In this document: positions 1 to 6,007 of the stretch, one piece after another
How the letters are laid out: each line of letters starts with the position of its first letter
Position numbering within the stretch: the first letter of the stretch is position 1
From: Bacteroides sp. UBA939
GTDB taxonomy: Bacteria > Bacteroidota > Bacteroidia > Bacteroidales > Bacteroidaceae
Direction of reading: 5' to 3'
Length of the DNA stretch: 6,007 nt
Assembly (NCBI RefSeq): GCF_002293435.1
Contig: NZ_DBDF01000032.1
Location: forward strand, 9,975 to 15,981
Program-made: the position numbers and the translations under genes
Notes under the pieces: model-generated
What the model was told of the DNA's origin: nothing
The model's database searches: none
Seen by the model: only the letters and a program-made list of their open reading frames with translations

Positions 1-258
1 AGAATTGCTTGTATTGCGCAGCACATAGGGAGTGCAAATCATCGGGAGCACCTCTTTCAGCTTCGGCAGAAAGTGCAGCTTGGGACGGTGCAGGTACGTC
101 ACGCCGGGGTACTTCTCCGCATCGGCAAACGGCTGGTCGGATGAGTCGGGGGACAAGGATTTTTATGTCTGTACGGCTATAGTAGTCGAGTAGTCTGCGC
201 AGGCGTTCGGGGCGGTTGTGTCAGGGATGATTACGGTTACATTTTGCAGTGTCATCAT
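1..258 (-). pseudogene. Glycosyltransferase, N-terminal fragment with two frameshifts
   Basis: This is the 5' part of a probable family-2-like (GT-A fold) glycosyltransferase, which would transfer a sugar from a nucleotide-sugar donor during surface polysaccharide synthesis. The start ATG at 258-256 overlaps the flippase stop as ATGA; a second ATG follows at 255. The N-terminus reads MMTLQNVTVIIP, the usual first beta strand. The reading then shifts: HNRPERLRRLLDYYSR is found in another frame from about 219, and the original frame resumes as PDSSDQPFADAEKYPGV after a run of five C (148-152). Unshifted, the first frame stops at TAA 165-163. One lost base near 218-224 and one extra base in the C run explain everything. 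The expected acidic metal-binding (DxD-like) segment after the final PYV is not visible. The gene is cut by the window edge. The lesions may be real or may be errors near a sequence end; the family call is firm, the pseudogene status is not. Confidence 0.7.
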
Positions 259-1703
259 TCTATAGTTTTCTTTTTAAACAGATATTGAAGGCTTTCCCGG
301 AATACAGTAGACTTCAGACTCCACATAAAAAGTATGTAAAGGGAAGCGGCCAAAGCAACCTTTACCAGTAGTGAAAGATAGATATTCTCTATATAACTTC
401 CCACCCAATACGTGAAAGCCATTACGGCTATAGAAATAATAAGGTAAGGAACAATATCTTTCAATGTATTGAACAGGGAGATTCCTATAAGCCTATGGGC
501 AAAATAGTGCCAGACCAATAACCAGAGAATATTAACGGTAGTATAAACTATCAGCATTACATTCAATCCATATGGATAACTGCCCCATACGCATAACAGT
601 TGGAAGATGCCCAGTGCAATAGTGTTCCACATAAAGATGTTCGGTCGTCCGAGACTGTTCATTAGATTAGTATATAGGGTTGCAATGGGCATGAAGGCTC
701 CCCATACGCATAATATCTGCATCACGGGTACACAAGGCAACCACTTCTCGGTGATGCTTATAACAATCAATTCCCGTGAAACGATGCATAGTCCCAACAT
801 GGCGGGGAAGCTTACGAAAGCGGTGAAGCGCATCAGCTTGCGGAATATGTTTTGCAGGCGTTGCAAATCTTCCGAAGCTTCCCTAAATACGGGTTGCCCC
901 ACACTGTTTATCATTCCGAAGATGGTGGAGTAACCCATGGTGGTCCACTTGCTTCCTTGTGAGTAGTAACCTGCCTGCCTGATAGTATAGAAATACCCCA
1001 ACAGGGCGGAGAAGATGTTATTGTTGATATGTGTGAACAGCGAGGTAAAAAGCAGTTTACTGCTGAAAGGCAGCAATGCCCGCAACGGATGCATACGGAA
1101 TGAAAGCGTAGGATGCCAGGGCGAAAATATCCAAAGTAACACGGTGTTGGTACTGACATACAATACTGTTTGCAGGGCAATTCCCCAATATCCCCAACCA
1201 TGATAGGCGCAAGTGACGCCCGCAACTCCCGAGATGATGATAGCCGCAATCTGTATCTGGCTACGTTCTTTCACCATGAGGTTGCGGAAGAAGTATGCTG
1301 TGGGTGCGGTGCCGAAACTTCCGATAAAGAAACTGAGGAATTGAAAGCGTGCCAGCCGCGTCAGTTCCGGAGTATCATAAAAGTCGGCAATCAAGGGGGC
1401 ACAGATGAAAAGTATCATATAGAGTGACGCACCGATGCTGATGTTAAACCAGAATACAGCATTATAATCTTCGTGCTTTACCTCTTTCTTGTTGACAAGT
1501 GCCAGGATGAAACCACTTTCAGAGAAAACTCCGGCCATAGCGGAGAAGATAGTCAGCACAGCTACCATACCATAGTCGGTGCTGGATAATAAGCGGGCAA
1601 GGAATATCCCGAAGACAAGACTCAGCAATTGCATGAAGCCATTGCCTACACCTCCCCAGAATAATCCTTTAGCTGTTTTTTCTTTCAGTGATGTTTCTGC
1701 CAT
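255..1703 (-). CDS. Polysaccharide flippase (WzxC-like, PST/MOP superfamily)
   Basis: This 482-residue integral inner-membrane protein very likely flips lipid-linked glycan units for LPS, O-antigen or capsule assembly. The N-terminus (SLKEKTAKGLFWGGVGNGF, residues 5-23) followed by ARLLSSTDYGMVAVLTIF (36-53) is the signature opening of the polysaccharide-transporter group. Hydrophobic segments recur along the whole length (about 12-14), including roughly 15-38, 44-70, 84-107, 150-170, 172-194, 295-315, 325-348, 358-376, 380-400, 416-434 and 441-463. The length is normal for the family. The ATG at 1703 directly precedes this conserved opening; no strong ribosome-binding site is visible, as is usual in Bacteroides. 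The stop TGA (257-255) overlaps the ATG of the downstream glycosyltransferase, indicating translational coupling in one operon. Substrate specificity cannot be read from the sequence. Confidence 0.93.
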   Translation of the reverse strand: MAETSLKEKTAKGLFWGGVGNGFMQLLSLVFGIFLARLLSSTDYGMVAVLTIFSAMAGVFSESGFILALVNKKEVKHEDYNAVFWFNISIGASLYMILFICAPLIADFYDTPELTRLARFQFLSFFIGSFGTAPTAYFFRNLMVKERSQIQIAAIIISGVAGVTCAYHGWGYWGIALQTVLYVSTNTVLLWIFSPWHPTLSFRMHPLRALLPFSSKLLFTSLFTHINNNIFSALLGYFYTIRQAGYYSQGSKWTTMGYSTIFGMINSVGQPVFREASEDLQRLQNIFRKLMRFTAFVSFPAMLGLCIVSRELIVISITEKWLPCVPVMQILCVWGAFMPIATLYTNLMNSLGRPNIFMWNTIALGIFQLLCVWGSYPYGLNVMLIVYTTVNILWLLVWHYFAHRLIGISLFNTLKDIVPYLIISIAVMAFTYWVGSYIENIYLSLLVKVALAASLYILFMWSLKSTVFRESLQYLFKKKTIE

Positions 1704-1791
1704 TGCTTGCCCGATTTATGATTAAGATACATTCAATTGCGTTTAATTCTCTGATAAATCTCGATTAAATTGCTCGTAAATTGCTTGTAAA
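1704..1791. other. AT-rich intergenic gap with an 11-bp tandem duplication
   Basis: This 88-bp spacer separates the AlbA_2-type gene from the flippase. It contains two adjacent 11-bp copies, aaattgctcgt (1767-1777) and aaattgcttgt (1778-1788), differing at one base. I see no convincing hairpin terminator and no good TAnnTTTG promoter element reading leftward, so read-through from the genes upstream is possible but not shown. Confidence 0.5.
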
Positions 1792-2391
1792 TTATCCCTT
1801 TTTAAGAAGCCAGTCAGAATGGATACCTTTGGATATATTTTCTATTTTATCTTGCTTCTTGAGCTTCGTAAGCAAATTCCCTACCTTGTAATACTTCTGG
1901 TCATCGTCCAAAACGTCCGGTAACTTATTCCAAAGTAATTCTATTATTTCTTTCTTTGTAAGCGTACCGTGCTCTGTAAGCGCTTTAAGAATCAGGTCAC
2001 AATAATAACTATCTTCAAATCCTTTGTTGTTAGAATAGGCTGTTTTCTGATCTATGAGAACTCTTTTCCCCTGATACATGATTTCATGTATTTCCGTAAA
2101 AGTGATACCGTAGTTGGTTCCTTCGGCTATTTCCCTTTTTAGGGCGTCAAGTGAAGGGCGAGTCGGTTTATATGAACTACCTAAGATGGCATGAGTCTTA
2201 TCATGAATGCCGAATAACAACCAGGCAGATTCCTTTTGGCTAAGATTGGCTTCATTACTAAGAGCCGAGAAGTATTCTCCTAACTTTAGCGTGTCGAATC
2301 CATTCTGGGCTTTCTTGAATTCTACAACTTCATTCTCTCCCGGCAAATGGATGAAATCCTCCAGAAGTGTTATGAGTTCTTGGGTTGTCAT
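1792..2391 (-). CDS. Internally deleted AlbA_2 (Schlafen-type) putative DNA-binding/ATPase protein
   Basis: This 199-residue protein has two recognisable ends. Residues 1-111 match the N-terminal AlbA_2 domain: HLPGENEVVEFKKAQ (15-29), GEYFSALSNEANL (38-50), ESAWLLFGI (54-62) and the FTEIHEI...GKRVL strand (98-112). Residues about 113-199 match the C-terminal segment of the same family: NNKGFEDSYYCDLILKAL (121-138), a winged-helix-like part around 142-182 with LWNKLPDVL, then a closing SDWLLKK. Known members are about 480-500 residues, with the rest of AlbA_2 and an HATPase_c_4-like region in between. Here GKRVL runs straight into IDQKTAYS in one open frame, implying loss of roughly 280-300 residues at about 2050-2061. 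The role of the full-length proteins is poorly defined (putative transcriptional regulators or nucleic-acid binding). The product is probably non-functional or altered. The gene starts 23 bp after the metG stop and is likely co-transcribed with it. Confidence 0.78.
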   Translation of the reverse strand: MTTQELITLLEDFIHLPGENEVVEFKKAQNGFDTLKLGEYFSALSNEANLSQKESAWLLFGIHDKTHAILGSSYKPTRPSLDALKREIAEGTNYGITFTEIHEIMYQGKRVLIDQKTAYSNNKGFEDSYYCDLILKALTEHGTLTKKEIIELLWNKLPDVLDDDQKYYKVGNLLTKLKKQDKIENISKGIHSDWLLKKG

Positions 2392-2414
2392 TCGGCATTA
2401 AGGTTGTAAGAACA

Positions 2415-4454
2415 TTACTTCACCTCACTACCCGGCTTCACCTCCTTCATGGTAGTAACCACAGAGAGCGAACCGTCGAAGTTCTCGGCAGAGAGAATCA
2501 TACCTTCGCTGACAATACCTTTCAGCTTGCGCGGTGCAAGGTTGGCAATGAAACAGACTTGTTTGCCTACCAGTTCCTCCGGATTGTAGTGCTGTGCAAT
2601 GCCGCTGACGATGGTACGGTTCTCCAAGCCGTCGGCTATCTTGAATTGCAGCAACTTGTCGGCTTTGGGCACTTTCTGGCATTCCAGTACGGTGCCTACA
2701 CGGATATCCAGCTTCATGAAGTCGTCGAATTCAATGTTCGGACGGATAGGATTTGCCTTATAGTCGGCTTCTTCGTTGGCCTTTCTGGTATCGAGCAACT
2801 TCTGCACCTGCGTTTCGATAACGCTGTCTTCAATCTTTTCAAAGAGCAGCTCGGGCGTACCCAGTTGATGTCCGGCCGACAACAAGTCGGTGCTGCCCAG
2901 TGTTGCCCAGTCGAAGCTGTGCATGTTCAGCATCTTGCGCAGTTTTTCGCTACTGAACGGCAGGAAAGGTTCAAAGGCGATTGCCAGGTTGGCTACCAGT
3001 TGCAGGGAGATATTCAGGATAGTGGCCACGCGTGCCATGTCTGTCTTGGCAAGCTTCCAAGGTTCGGTGTCTGCCAGATATTTGTTTCCGATGCGGGCAA
3101 GATTCATCGCCTCTTTCTGTGCGTCGCGGAACTTGAATACATCCAATAGCTTTTCTACTTCGACTTTCACGTCGGAAAACTCTTTCAAAGTCTCCCGGTC
3201 ATAATCCGTCAGTTCACCGGCGGCGGGTACTACACCGTCGAAGTACTTCTTGGTAAGTTGCAGGGCGCGGTTCACGAAGTTTCCGAATACGGCTACCAAC
3301 TCGTTGTTATTGCGCGCCTGGAAATCTTTCCAGGTAAAGTCGTTATCTTTTGTTTCGGGCGCATTGGCAGTGAGCACATAGCGCAGCACATCCTGCTTGC
3401 CCGGGAAGTCCAGCAGATACTCGTGCAACCATACCGCCCAGTTGCGTGAAGTGGAAATCTTGTCGCCTTCCAGGTTCAGGAATTCATTGCCCGGTACGTT
3501 ATCGGGCAGGATAAAGCTACCCTCCGCCTTTAGCATGACAGGGAACACGATGCAGTGGAACACGATATTGTCTTTACCGATGAAGTGGATGAGGCGTGTT
3601 TCGGGGTCTTTCCACCAAGTCTCCCAGGTGTCGGGCAACAACTCTTTTGTATTGCTGATGTAGCCGATAGGGGCGTCAAACCATACATAGAGAACCTTCC
3701 CTTCGGCGCCTTCTACAGGCACCGGAATACCCCAGTCGAGGTCACGGCTCACGGCACGGGGTTGCAGTCCCATGTCGAGCCAACTCTTGCACTGGCCGTA
3801 CACGTTGGGGCGCCATTCTTTGTGGTCTTCCAGAATCCATTGGCGGAGCCAGTTTTCGTGCTTGTCGAGCGGCAAATACCAGTGTTTGGTTTCGCGCATC
3901 ACGGGTTTGCTTCCGCTGATGGTGCTTTTCGGATTAATCAAGTCCGTAGGGCTAAGGCTGGTGCCGCACTTCTCGCACTGGTCGCCGTAAGCGCCTTCTG
4001 CGTGGCAGTGGGGACATTCGCCGGTGATATAGCGGTCGGCAAGGAAAGTCTTGGCTTCCTCGTCGTAGTATTGCATGCTGTTTTTCTCAATGAATTCGCC
4101 TTTGTCATACAGTTTGCGGAAGAATCCGGAGGCTACGTCATGGTGGGTTTTGGAAGTTGTGCGACTGTACACATCGAACGAGATACCGAAGTCTTTGAAC
4201 GAGTCCTTGATTAGCGTATGGAAACGGTCTACCACATCCTGCGGCGTAACGCCTTCTTTCCTGGCGCGGATGGTGATGGGCACTCCATGTTCATCCGAAC
4301 CTCCGATAAAAATTACATCTTCTTTTTTCAATCTCAGGTAGCGGACATAGATGTCGGCGGGTACATAAACACCGGCCAGGTGTCCGATATGAACCGGTCC
4401 GTTAGCGTAAGGCAATGCCGACGTAACGGTAGTGCGTTTGAATTTCTTTTCCAT
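2415..4454 (-). CDS. metG: Methionine--tRNA ligase (MetRS)
   Basis: This cytoplasmic class I aminoacyl-tRNA synthetase charges tRNA-Met with methionine using ATP. Its 679 residues are the normal length for the long bacterial form (E. coli about 677). The HIGH motif lies at 22-25 within [12 protein letters not shown]. The zinc knuckle has four cysteines, at 147, 150, 160 and 163. The KMSKS loop appears as KISTS at 332-336. The helical anticodon-binding domain covers about 385-545. A C-terminal EMAP/Arc1p-like OB-fold tRNA-binding domain covers about 575-679 ([15 protein letters not shown]), as in dimeric MetRS. All expected motifs are intact. The ATG at 4454 gives the standard [19 protein letters not shown] opening. 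The gene is visibly more G+C-rich than its neighbours, as expected of a highly expressed core gene. It has its own promoter just upstream. Confidence 0.99.
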   Translation of the reverse strand: MEKKFKRTTVTSALPYANGPVHIGHLAGVYVPADIYVRYLRLKKEDVIFIGGSDEHGVPITIRARKEGVTPQDVVDRFHTLIKDSFKDFGISFDVYSRTTSKTHHDVASGFFRKLYDKGEFIEKNSMQYYDEEAKTFLADRYITGECPHCHAEGAYGDQCEKCGTSLSPTDLINPKSTISGSKPVMRETKHWYLPLDKHENWLRQWILEDHKEWRPNVYGQCKSWLDMGLQPRAVSRDLDWGIPVPVEGAEGKVLYVWFDAPIGYISNTKELLPDTWETWWKDPETRLIHFIGKDNIVFHCIVFPVMLKAEGSFILPDNVPGNEFLNLEGDKISTSRNWAVWLHEYLLDFPGKQDVLRYVLTANAPETKDNDFTWKDFQARNNNELVAVFGNFVNRALQLTKKYFDGVVPAAGELTDYDRETLKEFSDVKVEVEKLLDVFKFRDAQKEAMNLARIGNKYLADTEPWKLAKTDMARVATILNISLQLVANLAIAFEPFLPFSSEKLRKMLNMHSFDWATLGSTDLLSAGHQLGTPELLFEKIEDSVIETQVQKLLDTRKANEEADYKANPIRPNIEFDDFMKLDIRVGTVLECQKVPKADKLLQFKIADGLENRTIVSGIAQHYNPEELVGKQVCFIANLAPRKLKGIVSEGMILSAENFDGSLSVVTTMKEVKPGSEVK

Positions 4455-4496
4455 TATGATATTGTATCTCTTTTACAATGAGCGTATTTTAGTGTG

Positions 4497-4527
4497 CAAA
4501 GATAGCAGTTTTCTACTCAAAGAGAAA
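4497..4527 (-). promoter_or_regulatory. Probable metG promoter (Bacteroides type)
   Basis: On the minus strand TATCTTTG (4504-4497) matches the Bacteroides -7 consensus TAnnTTTG exactly. A TTTC (4527-4524), one base off the -33 TTTG, lies 19 bp upstream at the expected spacing. Transcription would start near 4490, leaving a leader of about 35-40 nt before the metG ATG at 4454. Start site and strength are inferred from the motif only. Confidence 0.7.
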
Positions 4528-4594
4528 GAGAAGATAATGAAATATCCAAAGCCTTACGGCAGAAACCGATATATTTATTCTTGTCCGGCGCGGT

Positions 4595-5539
4595 TTATTG
4601 CCGGTTCAGTATAACGTCTTTCCCAAAGAAGAAACGGGAGAGGCGCAGTTTATCCATAGTCCATGCTATTGCTATGCAACCGCCTATCGCGAAAACCACA
4701 GATATTACCATAAACAGCATTCCGGTGGGTTCAAATAGCAAGAAAGGCAGAAACGCCTTGCTTATGATTGTGAATACGGGCGAGAATAGCAGGATTACAA
4801 GTGTATTTCTGCCTATGAAATAAAAGTATTGCCTGATTAATCGGGGCAGGTAATTGTGTATATATAATAATGTGCTGACGGACAGATAAGTAATAACCAC
4901 TCCTGCCAATGTTCCTCTATCCAGGTTGTCCGGAAAACAACAGAGTACAACCAAAGGGACGACAGCCGGTAGCGACGGCGGAATGACGCGTGTAAATGGC
5001 AGTTTGCATTGTTTGATGATTGTTCCCGCAAGGAAATAAATGGCATTGGCGAATACGATTAACCCTCCGCAACAGGATATCGCAAACAAGGCAAGCCCAA
5101 AGACAATTAACCGTGATAGTGTTTTCATCCGCAGCCAATGGAATACACAATATTGTATAAGGCTACAGATTATCAGAGTATGCAGGTACCAGTAAGGTCC
5201 CAAGGGAGATACGAATATTTTGCTCAACAGGATAGCCGGAGTGATTTCGGTCACCGCTTCTCTTACGGGTAATATACAGGATGCTATGACGTAGCCTGTT
5301 TCCATAACTGCGTACGGTATGATAATCCATAGAAGTTTCCTGGCGAAACTTCTGATAGATTTCCCTGTGCTATCCACAGCCAGATAGCCGGATATGATGA
5401 GAAAGCCCGACATGTGGAATGTGTACACGATTTGCTTGGAATAGGGGTAATTATCTCCTATATATACTAAATGAAAGGCTACCATTAAAAGGATAAAGAT
5501 GCTTTTCAAGTAGTCCAGTTCATTTATACGCTGTTCCAT
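4595..5539 (-). CDS. Acyltransferase family 3 membrane protein
   Basis: This is a multi-pass inner-membrane protein of the Acyl_transf_3 family (OafA/NodX/WecH-like), which typically adds acetyl or other acyl groups to glycans. Translated from the ATG at 5539 it has 314 residues. The opening RINELDYLKSIFILLMVAFH (4-23) has the typical amphipathic start and a first membrane helix with a conserved-position His23. FHMSGFLIISGYL (41-53) matches the family's FHMPxFFxxSGYL motif, PYWYLHTLI (115-123) the PxWFL motif, and FIGRNTLVILLF (241-252) the late GxNSLxIY-like motif, here ending in SPVF where a His often occurs. About ten hydrophobic segments are visible. An upstream TTG (5572) is in frame but lies inside the promoter, so ATG 5539 (or ATG 5557) is preferred. 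It could modify the surface polysaccharide made by genes to the left, but metG separates them and the acceptor is unknown. Confidence 0.88.
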   Translation of the reverse strand: MEQRINELDYLKSIFILLMVAFHLVYIGDNYPYSKQIVYTFHMSGFLIISGYLAVDSTGKSIRSFARKLLWIIIPYAVMETGYVIASCILPVREAVTEITPAILLSKIFVSPLGPYWYLHTLIICSLIQYCVFHWLRMKTLSRLIVFGLALFAISCCGGLIVFANAIYFLAGTIIKQCKLPFTRVIPPSLPAVVPLVVLCCFPDNLDRGTLAGVVITYLSVSTLLYIHNYLPRLIRQYFYFIGRNTLVILLFSPVFTIISKAFLPFLLFEPTGMLFMVISVVFAIGGCIAIAWTMDKLRLSRFFFGKDVILNRQ

Positions 5540-5569
5540 GAATTTCGCAGTTAGCATTATTAGATGGTG

Positions 5570-5577
5570 CAAATGTA
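5570..5577 (-). promoter_or_regulatory. Probable acyltransferase promoter -7 element
   Basis: On the minus strand TACATTTG (5577-5570) matches TAnnTTTG exactly. The region about 19 bp further upstream is T-rich but has no clean TTTG, so the -33 element is weak. Transcription would begin near 5562-5565, giving about 25 nt of leader to the ATG at 5539. This placement argues against translation from the TTG at 5572 and makes ATG 5557 nearly leaderless. Confidence 0.65.
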
Positions 5578-5702
5578 ATGGTTTTTAGTAAAAGTAAAAT
5601 AAAAAAAGAAGGAAAATTCACGAGCTACAGGTACAACATTTTGAATACATATACGGATATTCCGTATAAATAGCCACAGAAATACCGGGTTTATGCAACA
5701 AT
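5578..5702. other. Gene-free AT-rich leader region upstream of the acyltransferase
   Basis: Between the acyltransferase promoter and the repeat array I find an A/T-homopolymer-rich stretch (about 5581-5612) and the inverted repeat at 5650-5668. The piece at about 5681-5702 looks weakly like a decayed unit of the 22-bp array. Minus-strand open frames crossing this region derive from the repeats and show no coding signature. With the array this makes a stretch of more than 300 bp without a supported gene. Confidence 0.55.
5650..5668. repeat. Perfect inverted repeat, 8-bp arms, 3-bp spacer
   Basis: Arms tatacgga (5650-5657) and tccgtata (5661-5668) are exact reverse complements around the spacer tat. 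The site is about 75-80 bp upstream of the acyltransferase -7 element. No T-run follows, so it is not an intrinsic terminator. It could be a binding site for a dimeric regulator, a small hairpin, or a decayed relative of the neighbouring repeat array, which has similar ATATCCG words. Confidence 0.6.
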
Positions 5703-5900
5703 CGTCTGCTTCCTGCGCACACCACATATAGATGGAGCGCGCACGGGATATATCCGGTGGTTGAACCACATATATCCGGTGCGCGAACCAGATATATGCC
5801 GTGCGCGAACCAGATATATCCGGTGTGCGAACCGCATATATGCCGTACGACAACTATACATTTTCGGTACAAAAGCTACATAAATCCGGTAGGAATAAAC
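5703..5900. repeat. Tandem array of 22-bp quasi-palindromic repeats
   Basis: About nine units of exactly 22 bp follow each other without spacers. The clearest are 5747-5768, 5769-5790, 5791-5812 and 5813-5834. Units 5725-5746, 5835-5856, 5857-5878 and 5879-5900 are more diverged, and 5703-5724 keeps only its second half. Each unit has an AT core (GATATATC or CATATATG-like) flanked by ACC and GGT, and a GC core (CGCG) also flanked by GGT and ACC. The symmetry centres therefore alternate every 11 bp and the array reads similarly on both strands. It lies between a terminator and the acyltransferase promoter. Lack of spacers excludes CRISPR. Function is unknown. Confidence 0.9.
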
Positions 5901-5904
5901 CATT

Positions 5905-5938
5905 AAAAAAGCCTTTGGGAGAGGCTTTCGCATTTTTT
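5905..5938 (-). terminator. Intrinsic terminator, probably bidirectional
   Basis: The arms aaagcct (5908-5914) and aggcttt (5922-5928) pair perfectly around a 7-nt loop. Reading leftward on the minus strand the hairpin runs directly into a six-T tract (5910-5905, partly within the stem), a classic rho-independent design. Reading rightward the T-run comes a few bases later (5933-5938). It most likely ends a minus-strand gene lying beyond the right edge and insulates the acyltransferase unit from it. Confidence 0.85.
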
Positions 5939-5940
5939 AG

Positions 5941-6007
5941 AGATGTACAGATTTCGATATCTACCTATCAGTCAGCAAGATACAGATTTTCGCTTCGATA
6001 TTTCCAA
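5941..6007 (-). other. Possible 3' end of an unseen minus-strand gene
   Basis: The terminator at 5905-5938 implies a transcript arriving from the right. All three minus-strand frames meet a stop here: TGA at 5974-5972, TGA at 5970-5968 and TAG at 5963-5961. The last would end in GNIEAKICILLTDR. I cannot choose the frame or identify a family from so few residues. The stretch also has an internal duplication: tacagattt followed by cgatat occurs at about 5946-5960 and again at about 5981-6001. Confidence 0.25.

Noticed and set aside
607..1427. Short plus- and minus-strand open frames within the flippase
   Set aside because: They overlap a clear 482-residue membrane protein in other frames and show no family features.
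1704..1791. Promoter for the flippase (TATCTTAA on the minus strand)
   Set aside because: It departs from TAnnTTTG in the conserved half and has no -33 element at the right distance.
2385..4214. Long plus-strand open frames (254 and 219 codons) opposite metG
   Set aside because: They are antisense shadows of the fully intact MetRS gene; their translations have no recognisable domain.
4551..4560. Palindromic gccttacggc upstream of metG
   Set aside because: Only a 3-bp stem with a 4-nt loop; too short to call a regulatory structure.
4585..4604. Hairpin ccggc/gccgg as terminator of the acyltransferase gene
   Set aside because: The stem is only 5 bp, the stop codon lies inside the loop, and no T-run follows in the minus direction.
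4837..5150. Two minus-strand open frames of 69 and 77 codons inside the acyltransferase
   Set aside because: Out-of-frame shadows of the acyltransferase gene.
5703..5900. CRISPR array
   Set aside because: The 22-bp units abut directly with no unique spacers, and no cas genes are present.

Overview
The window looks like a chromosomal segment of a gut Bacteroides or close relative (Bacteroidota). Three things suggest this. The promoters upstream of two genes carry the TAnnTTTG -7 element used by the Bacteroides sigma factor. Strong Shine-Dalgarno sequences are absent. The protein families (679-residue MetRS with a C-terminal EMAP-like domain, Schlafen/AlbA_2-type protein, WzxC-like flippase) have typical Bacteroides versions. 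I cannot name the species from sequence alone. All genes lie on the minus strand, so transcription runs from right to left.

From right to left: the edge (5941-6007) may hold the last codons of an unseen minus-strand gene, followed by an intrinsic terminator (about 5905-5938). Next comes a gene-free stretch of about 300 bp with an array of 22-bp tandem repeats (about 5703-5900) and a perfect 8-bp-arm inverted repeat (5650-5668). A promoter (5570-5577) then leads into a membrane acyltransferase-3 family gene (4595-5539). A second promoter (-7 element 4497-4504) drives methionyl-tRNA synthetase metG (2415-4454). Closely behind it is a 199-residue AlbA_2-type protein (1792-2391) that appears to be an internally deleted version of a family about 480-500 residues long. 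After an 88-bp gap comes a polysaccharide flippase (255-1703). Its stop codon overlaps the start of a family-2-like glycosyltransferase that runs off the left edge and is frameshifted twice.

Functionally, the flippase and glycosyltransferase are the start of a surface polysaccharide (LPS, O-antigen or capsule) locus continuing to the left, and the acyltransferase could decorate such a glycan. The housekeeping gene metG sits between them. The most unusual parts are the 22-bp array, whose centres of dyad symmetry recur every 11 bp, and the in-frame internal deletion in the AlbA_2 gene. I saw no CRISPR array, tRNA, rRNA, insertion sequence or clear defence system.
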